A stretch of 33,860 nt of DNA, taken from NCBI GenBank assembly GCA_934591725.1, contig CAKTPR010000010.1, positions 1 to 33,860 on the forward strand, written 5' to 3'. This document shows, in pieces, positions 8,597 to 16,890 of the stretch (position 1 is its first letter; the number at the start of each line of letters is the position of its first letter). The notes under the pieces are model-generated. The model made no database searches and had not been told where the DNA came from. It was given only the letters and a program-made list of their open reading frames with translations. The translations under genes and the position numbers were made by a program. This DNA is from an uncultured Oscillospiraceae bacterium (lineage in GTDB: Bacteria; Bacillota; Clostridia; Oscillospirales; Oscillospiraceae).

Positions 8597-8681
8597 GATG
8601 CGGGAGTAAAGGAACTTTTTTACAAAAGCAGCGTCTATATACCCGATCGACAGATCCAAAACGGAATGCGGAGGTACATGA

Positions 8682-8837
8682 ATGCAGCAAGCTGTTTCAC
8701 TGATGCTCACCGGTATATGGATGCTGGTGCTGATAAACGAAAGCGAGAGAATGACCGCGCTGCCCGATACGAAGTCCCCGGCTTATATCGACGGCAAAAT
8801 AGAATCGCTGCCGAACGACAGGGACGCTGAAAACTGA
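8682..8837 (+). CDS. Small 51-residue protein with hydrophobic N-terminus
   Basis: GGAGG (8670-8674) lies 7 bases before ATG 8682. A closer ATG at 8678 opens a different frame. The product begins MQQAVSLMLTGIWMLVLINE and ends in a polar, acidic tail (ESLPNDRDAEN). Residues 5-18 could be a short membrane or amphipathic helix. A perfect 10-bp hairpin follows 17 bases after the stop. I do not recognise a family. It sits alone between tRNA-Leu and the antiporter, and may or may not be expressed. Confidence 0.5.
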   Translation: MQQAVSLMLTGIWMLVLINESERMTALPDTKSPAYIDGKIESLPNDRDAEN

Positions 8838-8853
8838 ATATACCCACAGCTAT

Positions 8854-8877
8854 GAAGCCCGGAGTGATCCGGGCTTC
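8854..8877 (+). terminator. Hairpin between the small ORF and the antiporter gene
   Basis: GAAGCCCGGA, loop GTGA and TCCGGGCTTC form a perfect 10-bp stem. The following T content is poor (AATTGCGTTATTGTT), so termination strength is uncertain. It lies between convergent genes and could serve both. Confidence 0.55.
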
Positions 8878-8901
8878 AATTGCGTTATTGTTGCTCTGAC
8901 G

Positions 8902-11163
8902 TTACACGTCCGCGTCGCGCAGGACTTTACCGGCCATCACGCGCGTACCGAGCAGCCAGACGATATCGTTATCCTGAATGGTCATATTGACATCCGGCTG
9001 GACAATGGGCAGGTTGCCGCGCTGCAAGCCGAGGATCATGCAGTCATAGTTCTCGCGGATACCGCTGTCCTTTATGCTGCGCCCGTCAAGTGAGTCGCCC
9101 TTGTCGACGTGCAGCGCATAGGAATACAGGCCGCCCTCCGCCTCGCTCTCGGAGCTGGTATATTCTCTGAGAGTCGGCGCGTCGGCGCTCTCCTCAAGGC
9201 CGAGGCTGAGACGCAGTGTGCGCAGGTTCTCCCGCTCGCCGACGACATAGACAGTGTCCCCGGCGGCAAGCGCCGTGTTCCCCGCGGGCATGTTCTTTCT
9301 GCGCTTGCCGTGTACAAGCTTTATAACGTTGACGCCAAAGCGGCGGCCCCAGCCGAGATCCTTGAGGCTCTGCCCGGCAAAGCCGGCAGGCAGGGAGAAG
9401 GAATCCACACAGAGCTTTTCATCGAGCCACTGCTCGTATTCGCCGCTGTCGGAAAAATGCTGGAGCTGGCGCTCATTGAGGTTCGTAAGGAAGCGCGCCT
9501 CAACATTGAGGTAAGCCGAGGCGAGCCAGCCCATGCGCGAGGCAAGCAGCAGCGCCGCGACTATGACCGGCAGCAGCCACGCGCTGCCGATACCGGCGAT
9601 GTTCCGAAGCGGGATGAACGCGATGAGCGCGATGAGCAGTATCCTTATCCCGGACAGCGCCATGAGCGGCAGACGGAAGCTGCGCTTTTTCATCCACAGC
9701 ACGGTATACTGCGGGGAGCGCGTATCGAGCATGGGGCGGATAAACAGCGCCATGCCGAGATAGATGACCGCGAGCGTAACGGCCTTCGCGGCAGACGCGG
9801 AGGGCAGCGCCGTCTCAAGCAGCGGCAGCAGCCAGTACCGGCCGATGATCCCGATACCCACCATTATGACGCCGTAGAGCGCGACGGTGCGGATATAGCG
9901 GCTGAGGAATGCCGACCAGTCGCTGTCCTGCTCCTTCTCGCTCTGCTCCTCATCGGTGTAGCGTTCGAGCTTCTGGGTCAGCTTATCGGGCAGGAGCTTT
10001 ACGACGAAGGCATATATATTATCGCTGTGCTTGATGAAGAACGGCGTTGTCAGCGTTGTGATGACGGAGACGGCGATGATGATAGGATAGATATAGTCCG
10101 CGATCACGCCGAGGGACAGGCCGAGGCTCGCTATGATAAAGGCAAATTCACCGATCTGCGCGAGCGAACAGCCGCAGTGGACGGCGTTCTTCAGGCTCTG
10201 CCCGGAGAGCAGCACGCCCATCGAGGAGAAGAACAGCTTGCCGACGATGGTGACAATGGTGAGGACGAGGATCGGGACAATGTACTTCACGACCATGGCA
10301 GGGTCAAGCATCATGCCGACCGAGATAAAGAACACCGCGCCGAAGAGATCCTTTACCCCCTGCGTCAGGTGTTCCACCCGCTCGGCGTGTACCGTGCCCG
10401 CAAGCAGCGAGCCCGCGAGGAACGCACCGAGAGCCGAGGAGAAGCCGAGCGCGTCGGCCAGCAGCACCATGCCGAAGCACAGTCCGAGGGAGACGACCAG
10501 AAGCGTCTCATCGCTCATGAGGGGCGAAGCCTTGTTGAGCAGCGTCGGCAGCAGGTAGATGCCGAGGATGAGCCAGAGCGCGAGATACAGCACCAGCATA
10601 CCGAGCTTCAGCGCAAGCGCCATGCCGGAGATACCCTGCCCGACGGAAATGGTCGAGAGGATTATCATCATGAATATTCCCGCGATATCCTCAATGACCA
10701 GCGTGCCGAACACAAGCTGGGCAAAACGCTCCTTCCGGACGCCGAGGTCATCAAAGGCTTTGATGATAATGGTGGTGGAGCTCATGGAGAGCATGCCGCC
10801 GAGAAAGACGTTGTCCATCGTGCCCCAGCCGAGAGCCTGACCGACAAGGTAGCCGAAGAGCAGCATGCCGCCGACCTCGGTCAGGGCGGTTATGATAGCC
10901 GTGCCGCCGACGCTCACGAGCTTATGGAGATTGAACTCCAGCCCAAGGCCGAACATGAGGATTATTATGCCGATCTCGCTCCATGTGCTTATGGATGCGC
11001 TGTCAGTGACGTTGAAGAAGAACGGCATATACGGGCCGATCAGGAAGCCCGCGAGTATGTAGCCTAAGACGAGCGGCTGATTCAGCTTTTTGAAAATGAC
11101 GGTGACGATGCCGCCGGTAAGAAGTATGACAGCAAGGTCGGAAATGAGTTCAGGCAGATGCAA
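8902..11163 (-). CDS. CPA2-type cation:proton antiporter with two RCK_C domains
   Basis: A 753-residue inner membrane protein that exchanges a monovalent cation (K+ or Na+) for protons. The first ~390 residues form the Na+/H+ exchanger fold, with LGYILAGFLIGP, EIGIIILMFGLGLEF, SMSSTTIIIKAF, FSSALGAFLAG and LFGAVFFISVGM. A second, shorter membrane block follows near 420-570. The C-terminus has two TrkA-C/RCK_C ligand-binding modules at about 585-650 (LPAGFAGQSLKDLGW, GDTVYVVGE) and 680-750 (GDSLDGRSIKDSGI, DNDIVWLLGT). I see no Rossmann TrkA-N domain, unlike KefB/KefC. The start is TTG 11163, seven bases after GGAGGA. RCK_C domains often bind nucleotides such as cyclic-di-AMP; whether these do is not shown. 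Confidence 0.88.
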   Translation of the reverse strand: MHLPELISDLAVILLTGGIVTVIFKKLNQPLVLGYILAGFLIGPYMPFFFNVTDSASISTWSEIGIIILMFGLGLEFNLHKLVSVGGTAIITALTEVGGMLLFGYLVGQALGWGTMDNVFLGGMLSMSSTTIIIKAFDDLGVRKERFAQLVFGTLVIEDIAGIFMMIILSTISVGQGISGMALALKLGMLVLYLALWLILGIYLLPTLLNKASPLMSDETLLVVSLGLCFGMVLLADALGFSSALGAFLAGSLLAGTVHAERVEHLTQGVKDLFGAVFFISVGMMLDPAMVVKYIVPILVLTIVTIVGKLFFSSMGVLLSGQSLKNAVHCGCSLAQIGEFAFIIASLGLSLGVIADYIYPIIIAVSVITTLTTPFFIKHSDNIYAFVVKLLPDKLTQKLERYTDEEQSEKEQDSDWSAFLSRYIRTVALYGVIMVGIGIIGRYWLLPLLETALPSASAAKAVTLAVIYLGMALFIRPMLDTRSPQYTVLWMKKRSFRLPLMALSGIRILLIALIAFIPLRNIAGIGSAWLLPVIVAALLLASRMGWLASAYLNVEARFLTNLNERQLQHFSDSGEYEQWLDEKLCVDSFSLPAGFAGQSLKDLGWGRRFGVNVIKLVHGKRRKNMPAGNTALAAGDTVYVVGERENLRTLRLSLGLEESADAPTLREYTSSESEAEGGLYSYALHVDKGDSLDGRSIKDSGIRENYDCMILGLQRGNLPIVQPDVNMTIQDNDIVWLLGTRVMAGKVLRDADV

Positions 11164-11231
11164 TATTAGTCCTCCGTTTCTGCCGCCGCGGCTTTTACCT
11201 CTGCCCGGCGGCTGGTTGAATTTATGATACT

Positions 11232-11261
11232 ATTATACTAAATTTTATCCCCTGCGCACAA
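11232..11261 (-). promoter_or_regulatory. Likely promoter of the antiporter gene
   Basis: Leftward TTGTGC (11261-11256), an 18-base spacer and TATAAT (11237-11232), about 70 bases before the TTG start. The -35 is weak. Confidence 0.5.
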
Positions 11262-11307
11262 TGGCAAGCCTGTGAATTCTTTGTTAAGATATTTGGCCGT
11301 CAAGTCC

Positions 11308-11336
11308 TTGAAGAATGTGGGCAGATGAATTATAAT
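11308..11336 (+). promoter_or_regulatory. Promoter of the PfoR-like gene
   Basis: TTGAAG (11308-11313), a 17-base spacer and a perfect TATAAT (11331-11336), 54 bases before ATG 11391. Confidence 0.75.
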
Positions 11337-11390
11337 CGTGCTCATAGAAACAAAACCACGCGAAAGCGCGGATCATCGGAGTGTGACGAT

Positions 11391-12464
11391 ATGAGCAATT
11401 TCAAGGCTTTTCTGAAGAAAAAGGACATAACCGTAACGTGGCAGAGATACGGCATTGAGGCACTCGGCGCGATGGCGCAGGGGCTTTTCTGCTCACTGCT
11501 CATCGGCACGATAATAAAAACGCTGGGCACACAGCTCGGCGTGCAGTTCATCACGGATATAGGCACCTACGCCATGGCTGTCTCCGGCCCGGCAATGGCA
11601 GTCGCGATAGGCTACGCGCTTAAATCGCCCCCGATGGTGCTGTTTTCGCTCGCGGCGGTCGGCTGGGCGGCAAACGCCGAGGGCGGCGCGGGCGGCCCGC
11701 TCGCGGTGCTGATAATCGCCATCGCCGCGGCGGAGTGCGGCAAGGCCGTTTCCAAGGAGACGAAGGTCGACCTGCTCGTCACGCCCGGCGTGACGATACT
11801 TGTTGGCGTCGCGCTGGCAAAGCTCATTGCCCCGCCTATCGGGACGGCGGCAAACGCGCTCGGCCTGCTGATAATCGAGGCGACGAACCTGCGCCCGTTC
11901 TTTATGGGCATTCTGGTATCGGTGATAGTGGGCGTCGCGCTCACGCTGCCTATCTCCTCGGCGGCGATATGCTCGGTGCTCGGCCTGACAGGGCTTGCCG
12001 GCGGCGCTGCCGTGGCCGGCTGCTGCGCGCAGATGGTGGGCTTCGCGGTCATCTCTTTCAGAGAGAACGGCTGGGGCGGCATCGTGTCACAGGGGCTGGG
12101 AACATCGATGCTGCAGATGAGCAACATTCTGAAGAACCCGCGGATATGGATCGCGCCGACGCTGGCCTCGGCTGTAACGGGGCCGCTCGCGACCTGCCTT
12201 TTCAAGCTCCAGATGAACGGCGCGCCGATAAACTCCGGCATGGGTACCTGCGGAATGTGCGGGCCGATCGGCGTGATAACCGGCTGGTTCGAGCCGTCCG
12301 AAGCGGCGCTCGCGAGCGGCGCCGCGGCGATAACGCCGGGCGCGTTCGACTGGATAGGCCTTGCGCTTATTGCCATCGTCCTGCCGGCAGTGCTCTCGTT
12401 GCTCTTTAACGCCGTGCTCAGAAAGCTCGGCTGGGTACGCGACGGTGACATGAAGCTGTCGTGA
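11391..12464 (+). CDS. PfoR-like / PTS EIIC-2 family membrane protein
   Basis: A 357-residue, multi-span and very Gly/Ala-rich membrane protein of the PF13303 type (PTS_EIIC_2). This family includes PfoR, linked to perfringolysin regulation in Clostridium perfringens. Typical stretches are WQRYGIEALGAMAQGLF, GPAMAVAIGYAL, PGVTILVGVALAKLIAPPIG and MGTCGMCGPIGVI. No EIIA, EIIB or HPr partner is nearby, so phosphotransferase transport is doubtful and the substrate is unknown. Start ATG 11391 (MSNFKAF) was preferred to the open frame from 11325, because GGAG lies about 10 bases upstream and the promoter at 11308-11336 overlaps the longer version. Confidence 0.8.
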   Translation: MSNFKAFLKKKDITVTWQRYGIEALGAMAQGLFCSLLIGTIIKTLGTQLGVQFITDIGTYAMAVSGPAMAVAIGYALKSPPMVLFSLAAVGWAANAEGGAGGPLAVLIIAIAAAECGKAVSKETKVDLLVTPGVTILVGVALAKLIAPPIGTAANALGLLIIEATNLRPFFMGILVSVIVGVALTLPISSAAICSVLGLTGLAGGAAVAGCCAQMVGFAVISFRENGWGGIVSQGLGTSMLQMSNILKNPRIWIAPTLASAVTGPLATCLFKLQMNGAPINSGMGTCGMCGPIGVITGWFEPSEAALASGAAAITPGAFDWIGLALIAIVLPAVLSLLFNAVLRKLGWVRDGDMKLS

Positions 12465-12538
12465 GACTGGGGCTGCTTTGAGCATTGACCGGTACCGCTG
12501 AACAAAAGTTGTTTTTTTCTATAAGGAGGGCACCAAAA

Positions 12539-14365
12539 ATGACGGCATGTCTGAACATCGCGGCCTTTTTGGGTCTGAGTGCGGCACTCGCGTGCAAGTA
12601 TAGAGAGAGGCTGGTGACCGTCGTGCCGATCACCACGGCAGCGCTTATCCTTGTGCTGTTTGTTTTGGCGTTGTTCCGCGCGCTCTATCTTATTGACGTT
12701 GTCGCCGGGCTCACGCTCATCGCCTGTGCTGTGTTTTTTATCCGCGCGTTCGGACGGGACAGCGGCAGAGAACTGCTGAAAGCTCTGTTTTCCCCGAGCA
12801 GTGTGGCTTTCTACTGCATTGTACTTCTGGCCTTTGTCGTTCTGAGAAACGCATGCGTTATCGCCCGTGACGATTTGGGCTGCTGGGCGATCGAGGTAAA
12901 AAGCATATTTTTCTATAACGGCTTTGCGCCGAAGTTCAGAAACGCCGCCTACTCATTCGGCCTGTATTTTCCGGGAACGTCTTTGTTCCGCTGGTGGGCA
13001 TGTCATCTGTTTGGCGGAGTCAATGACGGGCTGCTCTTTGTCGGCTCTTGGTGGCTGCTGATCTTTCTTGCCGCTCCGCTGCTTGCCTGCTGCCGGTACG
13101 GCATCGTATTCGCGCCTGCGGCTGCGCTTATTAGCAGCCTTCTGTTCCTGCTTCTCCCCGGGACGATAGACTATGTCCCCTACGCCAGTATCTGTACCGA
13201 GCCCGCGATGGGCGCGGCTTTTGCCGGAGCACTCGCAGCTCTTTTTAAGAAAGAGGAGCCCGGCAGCATCCCGCAGTTTGCCGCGTATCTTTTCCTGCTG
13301 TGTTTCTTCAAGGCTTCAGGTATGTTTTTCGCGCTCGTGGTGCTGCTGTTTTGGTTTATATATATATCCGCGGGGCTGTCCGAATCGGTAAATGCCGATG
13401 AGGACGCCGCCCTTCTCGACAGGCTCACCTCCCCGCGTGCGCTCCTGCGGGCTGCGGTCTGCTTTGTTCCCACCGGTATATGGTATGTCTATTGTCTTAT
13501 CATGCAGCGGGACAACTATTACACCGCCTCCATGGAGGCTATGAATGAATACGGCGCAGCGCCCTTTCTGAAAAGCTTCATCCATGGCTTTCTGTTTGAA
13601 CCGGCACACTTTACGCACGACGGTGTCTTTGATCTTCCGCTTGCCGCGGTGCTGCTGATCCTTGCGCTTATGGCGTTTATCGGATGGCGCACAGGGCTCT
13701 TGAAAGGGAGAAAGTACCGCATTCTGGCAAAGTATGCCGGTGTGATAATCGCGGTATATTTCATTGCGCTGCTTGCGGTCCACTGCTTTGTATTCAGAGA
13801 GTATGGGTATCTCGAAGCCGCCTACATGGCGTTTTCCACCGCGCATTACGGCTCGCCGATCTTTTTCGGCGCAATGCTCTTTTTGCTTTACAGCACGCTT
13901 TCAGCGGCAAAGAGCCGCCTCCGGCAGATATCAGTACTGGCTGTATCGCTGGCATTTGCGGTCTCCTGCACCTGCCTGTGGACGGTGTATTATCGCTTTA
14001 TCAACACGTCTGGCGGAAAAGAACTATGTGACGGAGCAAACTCCGTTCTTGCTGAGCAGTATGGCGGTCTCCTGGCACAGGCTCAGGAAAACAAAGAGGG
14101 CCGCTGCCTGTTTGTTTACGGCAGCAGTCTCGATATGCAGGACACTGCGAGAACTCGTCTGCAATACCTCTCCGCGCCCTGTTCCGTTATTACGTTTGAG
14201 CTTGACACCGAAAGCGAGAATATTGACAGCAGGCTTTATGAGCTGGAGGCCGTGTTCGAGAAGTCACATCCAAACACAGTCTATGTCATGCAGGTCGGAG
14301 AGGAGCTGCTGAGTGAGCTTATCCCCAAATGGATCGCGTCCGGGGTGACCGTGATCTGCGAATAG
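12539..14365 (+). CDS. Polytopic membrane protein, GT-C glycosyltransferase-like
   Basis: A 608-residue protein with roughly a dozen hydrophobic segments and a soluble C-terminal ~130 residues. The first outer loop carries RDDLGCWAIEVKSIFF, reminiscent of the acidic pair near the N-terminus of GT-C enzymes, which transfer sugars from lipid-linked donors. Such a role is an inference; no donor-synthesis genes are adjacent. Start ATG 12539 follows AAGGAGGG by 9 bases and was preferred to an ATG 54 bases earlier with no site. It may be read from the PfoR-like gene 74 bases upstream, as I found no good promoter between them. Confidence 0.65.
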   Translation: MTACLNIAAFLGLSAALACKYRERLVTVVPITTAALILVLFVLALFRALYLIDVVAGLTLIACAVFFIRAFGRDSGRELLKALFSPSSVAFYCIVLLAFVVLRNACVIARDDLGCWAIEVKSIFFYNGFAPKFRNAAYSFGLYFPGTSLFRWWACHLFGGVNDGLLFVGSWWLLIFLAAPLLACCRYGIVFAPAAALISSLLFLLLPGTIDYVPYASICTEPAMGAAFAGALAALFKKEEPGSIPQFAAYLFLLCFFKASGMFFALVVLLFWFIYISAGLSESVNADEDAALLDRLTSPRALLRAAVCFVPTGIWYVYCLIMQRDNYYTASMEAMNEYGAAPFLKSFIHGFLFEPAHFTHDGVFDLPLAAVLLILALMAFIGWRTGLLKGRKYRILAKYAGVIIAVYFIALLAVHCFVFREYGYLEAAYMAFSTAHYGSPIFFGAMLFLLYSTLSAAKSRLRQISVLAVSLAFAVSCTCLWTVYYRFINTSGGKELCDGANSVLAEQYGGLLAQAQENKEGRCLFVYGSSLDMQDTARTRLQYLSAPCSVITFELDTESENIDSRLYELEAVFEKSHPNTVYVMQVGEELLSELIPKWIASGVTVICE

Positions 14366-14392
14366 TCCCGCCGCTTCTGCCGGTCTCGAAGA

Positions 14393-14434
14393 AGCCCCCG
14401 GCCGCACTCCGTGAAAGGATCGCGTCCGGGGGCT
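14393..14434 (+). other. Hairpin after the GT-C-like gene
   Basis: AGCCCCCGG (14393-14401) and CCGGGGGCT (14426-14434) form a perfect 9-bp stem over a 24-base loop, 27 bases past the stop. No T run follows, so it is a 3' structure rather than a classical terminator. Confidence 0.45.
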
Positions 14435-14493
14435 CGCTTGTGCGCTAAATGTGCGCCAAATCGTGATTTTTGAGGAATGGCTATAAAAAGCCG

Positions 14494-14525
14494 AAAGCCT
14501 GTAACCATTGAGATTACAGGCTTTT
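14494..14525. terminator. Bidirectional terminator between the GT-C-like gene and tRNA-Arg
   Basis: AAAGCCTGTAA (14494-14504), a 9-base loop and TTACAGGCTTT (14514-14524) form an 11-bp stem. TTTTT closes it on the plus strand; on the minus strand CTTTCGGCTTTTT follows. It sits 3 bases past the tRNA CCA. Confidence 0.8.
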
Positions 14526-14528
14526 TCG

Positions 14529-14605
14529 TGGCACGCCGTAAGGGATTCGAACCCCTGACCTTCTGGTCCGTAGCCAGACGCTCTATCCAGCTGAGCTAAC
14601 GGCGC
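14529..14605 (-). tRNA. tRNA-Arg (anticodon ACG)
   Basis: On the minus strand GCGCCGT opens the acceptor arm, the D arm is TAGCTCAGCTGGATAGAGC, the anticodon stem and loop are TCTGG CTACGGA CCAGA giving ACG, and the T arm has GGTTCGAATCC. CCA is encoded at 14531-14529. The first base pair is a G-T wobble. Confidence 0.97.
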
Positions 14606-14633
14606 ATTTAGGCTCTCACCTGAGAGCTTGTTT

Positions 14634-14662
14634 ATATTAGCACAGTCGGAAGAATAATGCAA
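14634..14662 (-). promoter_or_regulatory. Promoter of tRNA-Arg
   Basis: Leftward TTGCAT (14662-14657), a 17-base spacer and TAATAT (14639-14634), about 28 bases before the tRNA. Confidence 0.65.
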
Positions 14663-14717
14663 TACCTTTTTTCAATTTTATTGGAAAATTTTTGTCTGGC
14701 TTCGTTCAGCCGCGCTT

Positions 14718-14885
14718 TTACCAGCCCATGGAATCGCAGACGGAATCGGCGATGTCGCCGACGGCCTTGAGTGTGCGGCCGACCGCGCTCTTCATGGGGT
14801 GCTTCTTGGGACGCATCGCGATCATGGCCGCGCTGCCGACGATCAGCCCCATTCCCATACCGACATAGAAATTTCTTTTATTCAT
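14718..14885 (-). CDS. Small 55-residue YtxH-like membrane protein
   Basis: GGAGGTG lies 7 bases before ATG 14885. The product starts MNKRNFYVGMGMGLIVGSAA, a glycine-rich membrane helix (residues 6-24), then a basic patch (RPKKHP) and an amphipathic tail (VGRTLKAVGDIADSVCDSMG). This layout resembles short YtxH-type proteins. Function is unknown. It lies divergent to the YmdB operon, so the two may share the 120-base promoter region. The ribosome site and composition make it likely real despite its size. Confidence 0.7.
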   Translation of the reverse strand: MNKRNFYVGMGMGLIVGSAAMIAMRPKKHPMKSAVGRTLKAVGDIADSVCDSMGW

Positions 14886-14933
14886 TTTTTACACCTCCAT
14901 AATCAGGTATCTATATTATGTGCGCAAAATGCG

Positions 14934-14963
14934 TTGATACATCGAGGCAAATTGTGGTAGAAT
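14934..14963 (+). promoter_or_regulatory. Promoter of the YmdB-YhaO-YhaN-MalY operon
   Basis: TTGATA (14934-14939), an 18-base spacer and TAGAAT (14958-14963), about 42 bases before ATG 15005. Confidence 0.6.
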
Positions 14964-15004
14964 AAAAGCATGAAACAAGTCTCAGTCAAATTGGAGGGAT
15001 ATAT

Positions 15005-15778
15005 ATGAGCGTAAGAATACTGGCGGTCGGCGACGTGTGCGGCCAGCCGGGTCTGGATTTTTTGGAAAAGTGCCTGAAGGAATACAAAAAGGAACAAAAC
15101 ATCGCCTTTGCCGTCGTTAACGGTGAAAACGCAAACGTCGTCGGCATCACGCCGCGGCAGGCCGACGCGATCCTCCGCGCCGGTGCAGACGTCATCACGC
15201 TCGGCAACCACACATGGACGCGCACGGAGCTTCAGCCCTATCTCGATGAGCGTCGCAAGATCCTCCGCCCGGCAAACTTCGGCCCACAGTGCCCCGGACG
15301 CGGCATCAACGTATACTCCACGCCCTTCGGTGATGTCTGCGTGCTGAATCTGATGGGGCGCTTCACGCTCGACAGCAACACCGACAACCCCTTTGTCATT
15401 GCCGACGGGTACATGGCCGAGATAAAGGAGAAGATCATCCTTGTGGACTTCCACGCCGAGGGCACGAGCGAGAAACGCGCGATGGGCTATATGCTCGACG
15501 GCCGCGCCTCCGCGGTCTGGGGCACGCACACCCATGTGCAGACCTCGGACGCCTGCGTGCTGCCTAAAGGCACGGGCTACATCACCGACCTCGGCATGAC
15601 AGGGGCGGTACACTCCGTGCTCGGCATCGACCCGGAGCAGAGCATAGGTAAGTTCATGGGCGACCCGCCGCGCCGCTACGAGGCCGCGAAGGGTCCGGCA
15701 AAGCTTGAGGGCTGCATATTCGAGATAGCCCCGGAGACGGGCAGGTGCCTGAGCGCTGAAGGGATAAGACTGACATGA
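15005..15778 (+). CDS. ymdB: YmdB-type metallophosphoesterase (TIGR00282)
   Basis: A 257-residue dimetal phosphodiesterase. The Bacillus homologue hydrolyses 2',3'-cyclic nucleotides and affects biofilm and sporulation decisions. All metal-binding blocks are present: D10 (VGDVCGQ), NGEN at 39-42, GNHTW at 67-71, DFHAE at 147-151 and GTHTHVQT at 172-179. AGGGA with a spaced ATATAT precedes ATG 15005. It is the first gene of an operon; its stop overlaps the next start (ATGA at 15775-15778), which implies translational coupling to the nuclease gene. It is often found near rny in Firmicutes, but not here. Confidence 0.92.
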   Translation: MSVRILAVGDVCGQPGLDFLEKCLKEYKKEQNIAFAVVNGENANVVGITPRQADAILRAGADVITLGNHTWTRTELQPYLDERRKILRPANFGPQCPGRGINVYSTPFGDVCVLNLMGRFTLDSNTDNPFVIADGYMAEIKEKIILVDFHAEGTSEKRAMGYMLDGRASAVWGTHTHVQTSDACVLPKGTGYITDLGMTGAVHSVLGIDPEQSIGKFMGDPPRRYEAAKGPAKLEGCIFEIAPETGRCLSAEGIRLT

Positions 15779-16890
15779 GCAAGATAAAGATCCTCCATGC
15801 CGCCGACCTGCATCTGGACTCCCCGTTTGAGGGACTCCCGGCAGGCAAGGCCGCAATACGCCGCGGAGAGCAGCGCGCGCTGCTTTCGCGGATCGCCGAG
15901 CTTACGCGCCGCGAGAGCGTGCAGCTGGTGCTGCTCGCGGGCGACCTGCTCGACAGTGAAAATACATACTACGAGACCGGCGAGGAGCTCTGCCGCTCGC
16001 TGAGCCAGATCGCGGCGCCGGTATTTATCTCACCCGGCAACCACGATTTCTATTCGCCGAAATCCGTCTACGCGCGCCTCAAGCTCCCGGAGAACGTGCA
16101 CGTGTTCACCTCCGGAGACATTGAAGCCGTCACGCTGCCGGAGCTAGGTGTGCGTGTGTTCGGCGCGGCGTTCACCGATAAGCGCAGCGGCGCGATGCTG
16201 CGCGGCTTCCACGCCGAGCGCGAGGACGGCTTACTGAACATCCTGTGCATCCACGGCGACGTAGGCGTCAAGGACTCGGTCTACGACCCCATAAGCGAGG
16301 ACGAGCTCAGAGCCAGCGGCATGGACTATGCTGCGCTCGGCCACGTCCACAAGGCGAGCGGCCTTAAAAAGGCCGGGGACACATGGTACTCATGGCCGGG
16401 CTGCCCGGAAGGACGCGGCTTTGACGAGACGGGCGAAAAGACCGTAAGCATTGTCACCCTCGGTGACGGCGAATGCAGCCTTGAGCCCGTGTGCATCGCG
16501 AGCCGCCGGTACGAGATACTGAAGATCGACGTCACTGGAACCGACCCGCTGCTTGCGATACACACCTCGCTGCCGGACGAGACGGTGAAGGACGTGTACC
16601 GCATCATCCTCACCGGCGAATCGGACACGAGCCCCGACCTGAGCCGCCTGCACTATAACCTTGAGGAGCTGTTCTTCGAGCTTCAGCTGCGCGATGAGAC
16701 GCGTCTGCGCCGCAGTGTATGGGAGCGCGCCGGGGACGACACTCTGCGCGGGCTCTTCCTCAAAAAGCTCCGGACAAAATACGACGCGGCGCGCGACGAT
16801 GAGCAGCGCCGCCGCATAGAGCAGGCCGCCCGCTGGGGGCTCGCCGCGCTCGACAACATGGAGGAGGTCGCAAAGCATGAAGATCAATAA
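15775..16890 (+). CDS. SbcD/YhaO-like DNA repair exonuclease
   Basis: A 371-residue calcineurin-like phosphoesterase of the SbcD/Mre11/YhaO group, expected to process DNA ends with an SMC-like partner. Visible motifs are HAADLHLD (D11, H13), AGDLLD (D57), SPGNHD (N89, H90), IHGDVG and ALGHVHKAS. A longer C-terminal region follows the nuclease core, with an Arg/Glu-rich helical end (RTKYDAARDDEQRRRIEQ). The start overlaps the ymdB stop by four bases, and the last 14 bases overlap the YhaN-like ATPase gene, its natural partner. Together they resemble the B. subtilis yhaO-yhaN pair. Confidence 0.9.
   Translation: MSKIKILHAADLHLDSPFEGLPAGKAAIRRGEQRALLSRIAELTRRESVQLVLLAGDLLDSENTYYETGEELCRSLSQIAAPVFISPGNHDFYSPKSVYARLKLPENVHVFTSGDIEAVTLPELGVRVFGAAFTDKRSGAMLRGFHAEREDGLLNILCIHGDVGVKDSVYDPISEDELRASGMDYAALGHVHKASGLKKAGDTWYSWPGCPEGRGFDETGEKTVSIVTLGDGECSLEPVCIASRRYEILKIDVTGTDPLLAIHTSLPDETVKDVYRIILTGESDTSPDLSRLHYNLEELFFELQLRDETRLRRSVWERAGDDTLRGLFLKKLRTKYDAARDDEQRRRIEQAARWGLAALDNMEEVAKHEDQ

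Noticed and set aside
9109..11067. 652-codon plus-strand frame antisense to the antiporter
   Set aside because: Low-complexity charged translation mirroring a hydrophobic protein on the other strand; the opposite frame has clear family motifs.
11391..12464. True PTS sugar permease
   Set aside because: No EIIA, EIIB, HPr or sugar enzymes adjoin it, and the sequence fits the PfoR-like PTS_EIIC_2 group.
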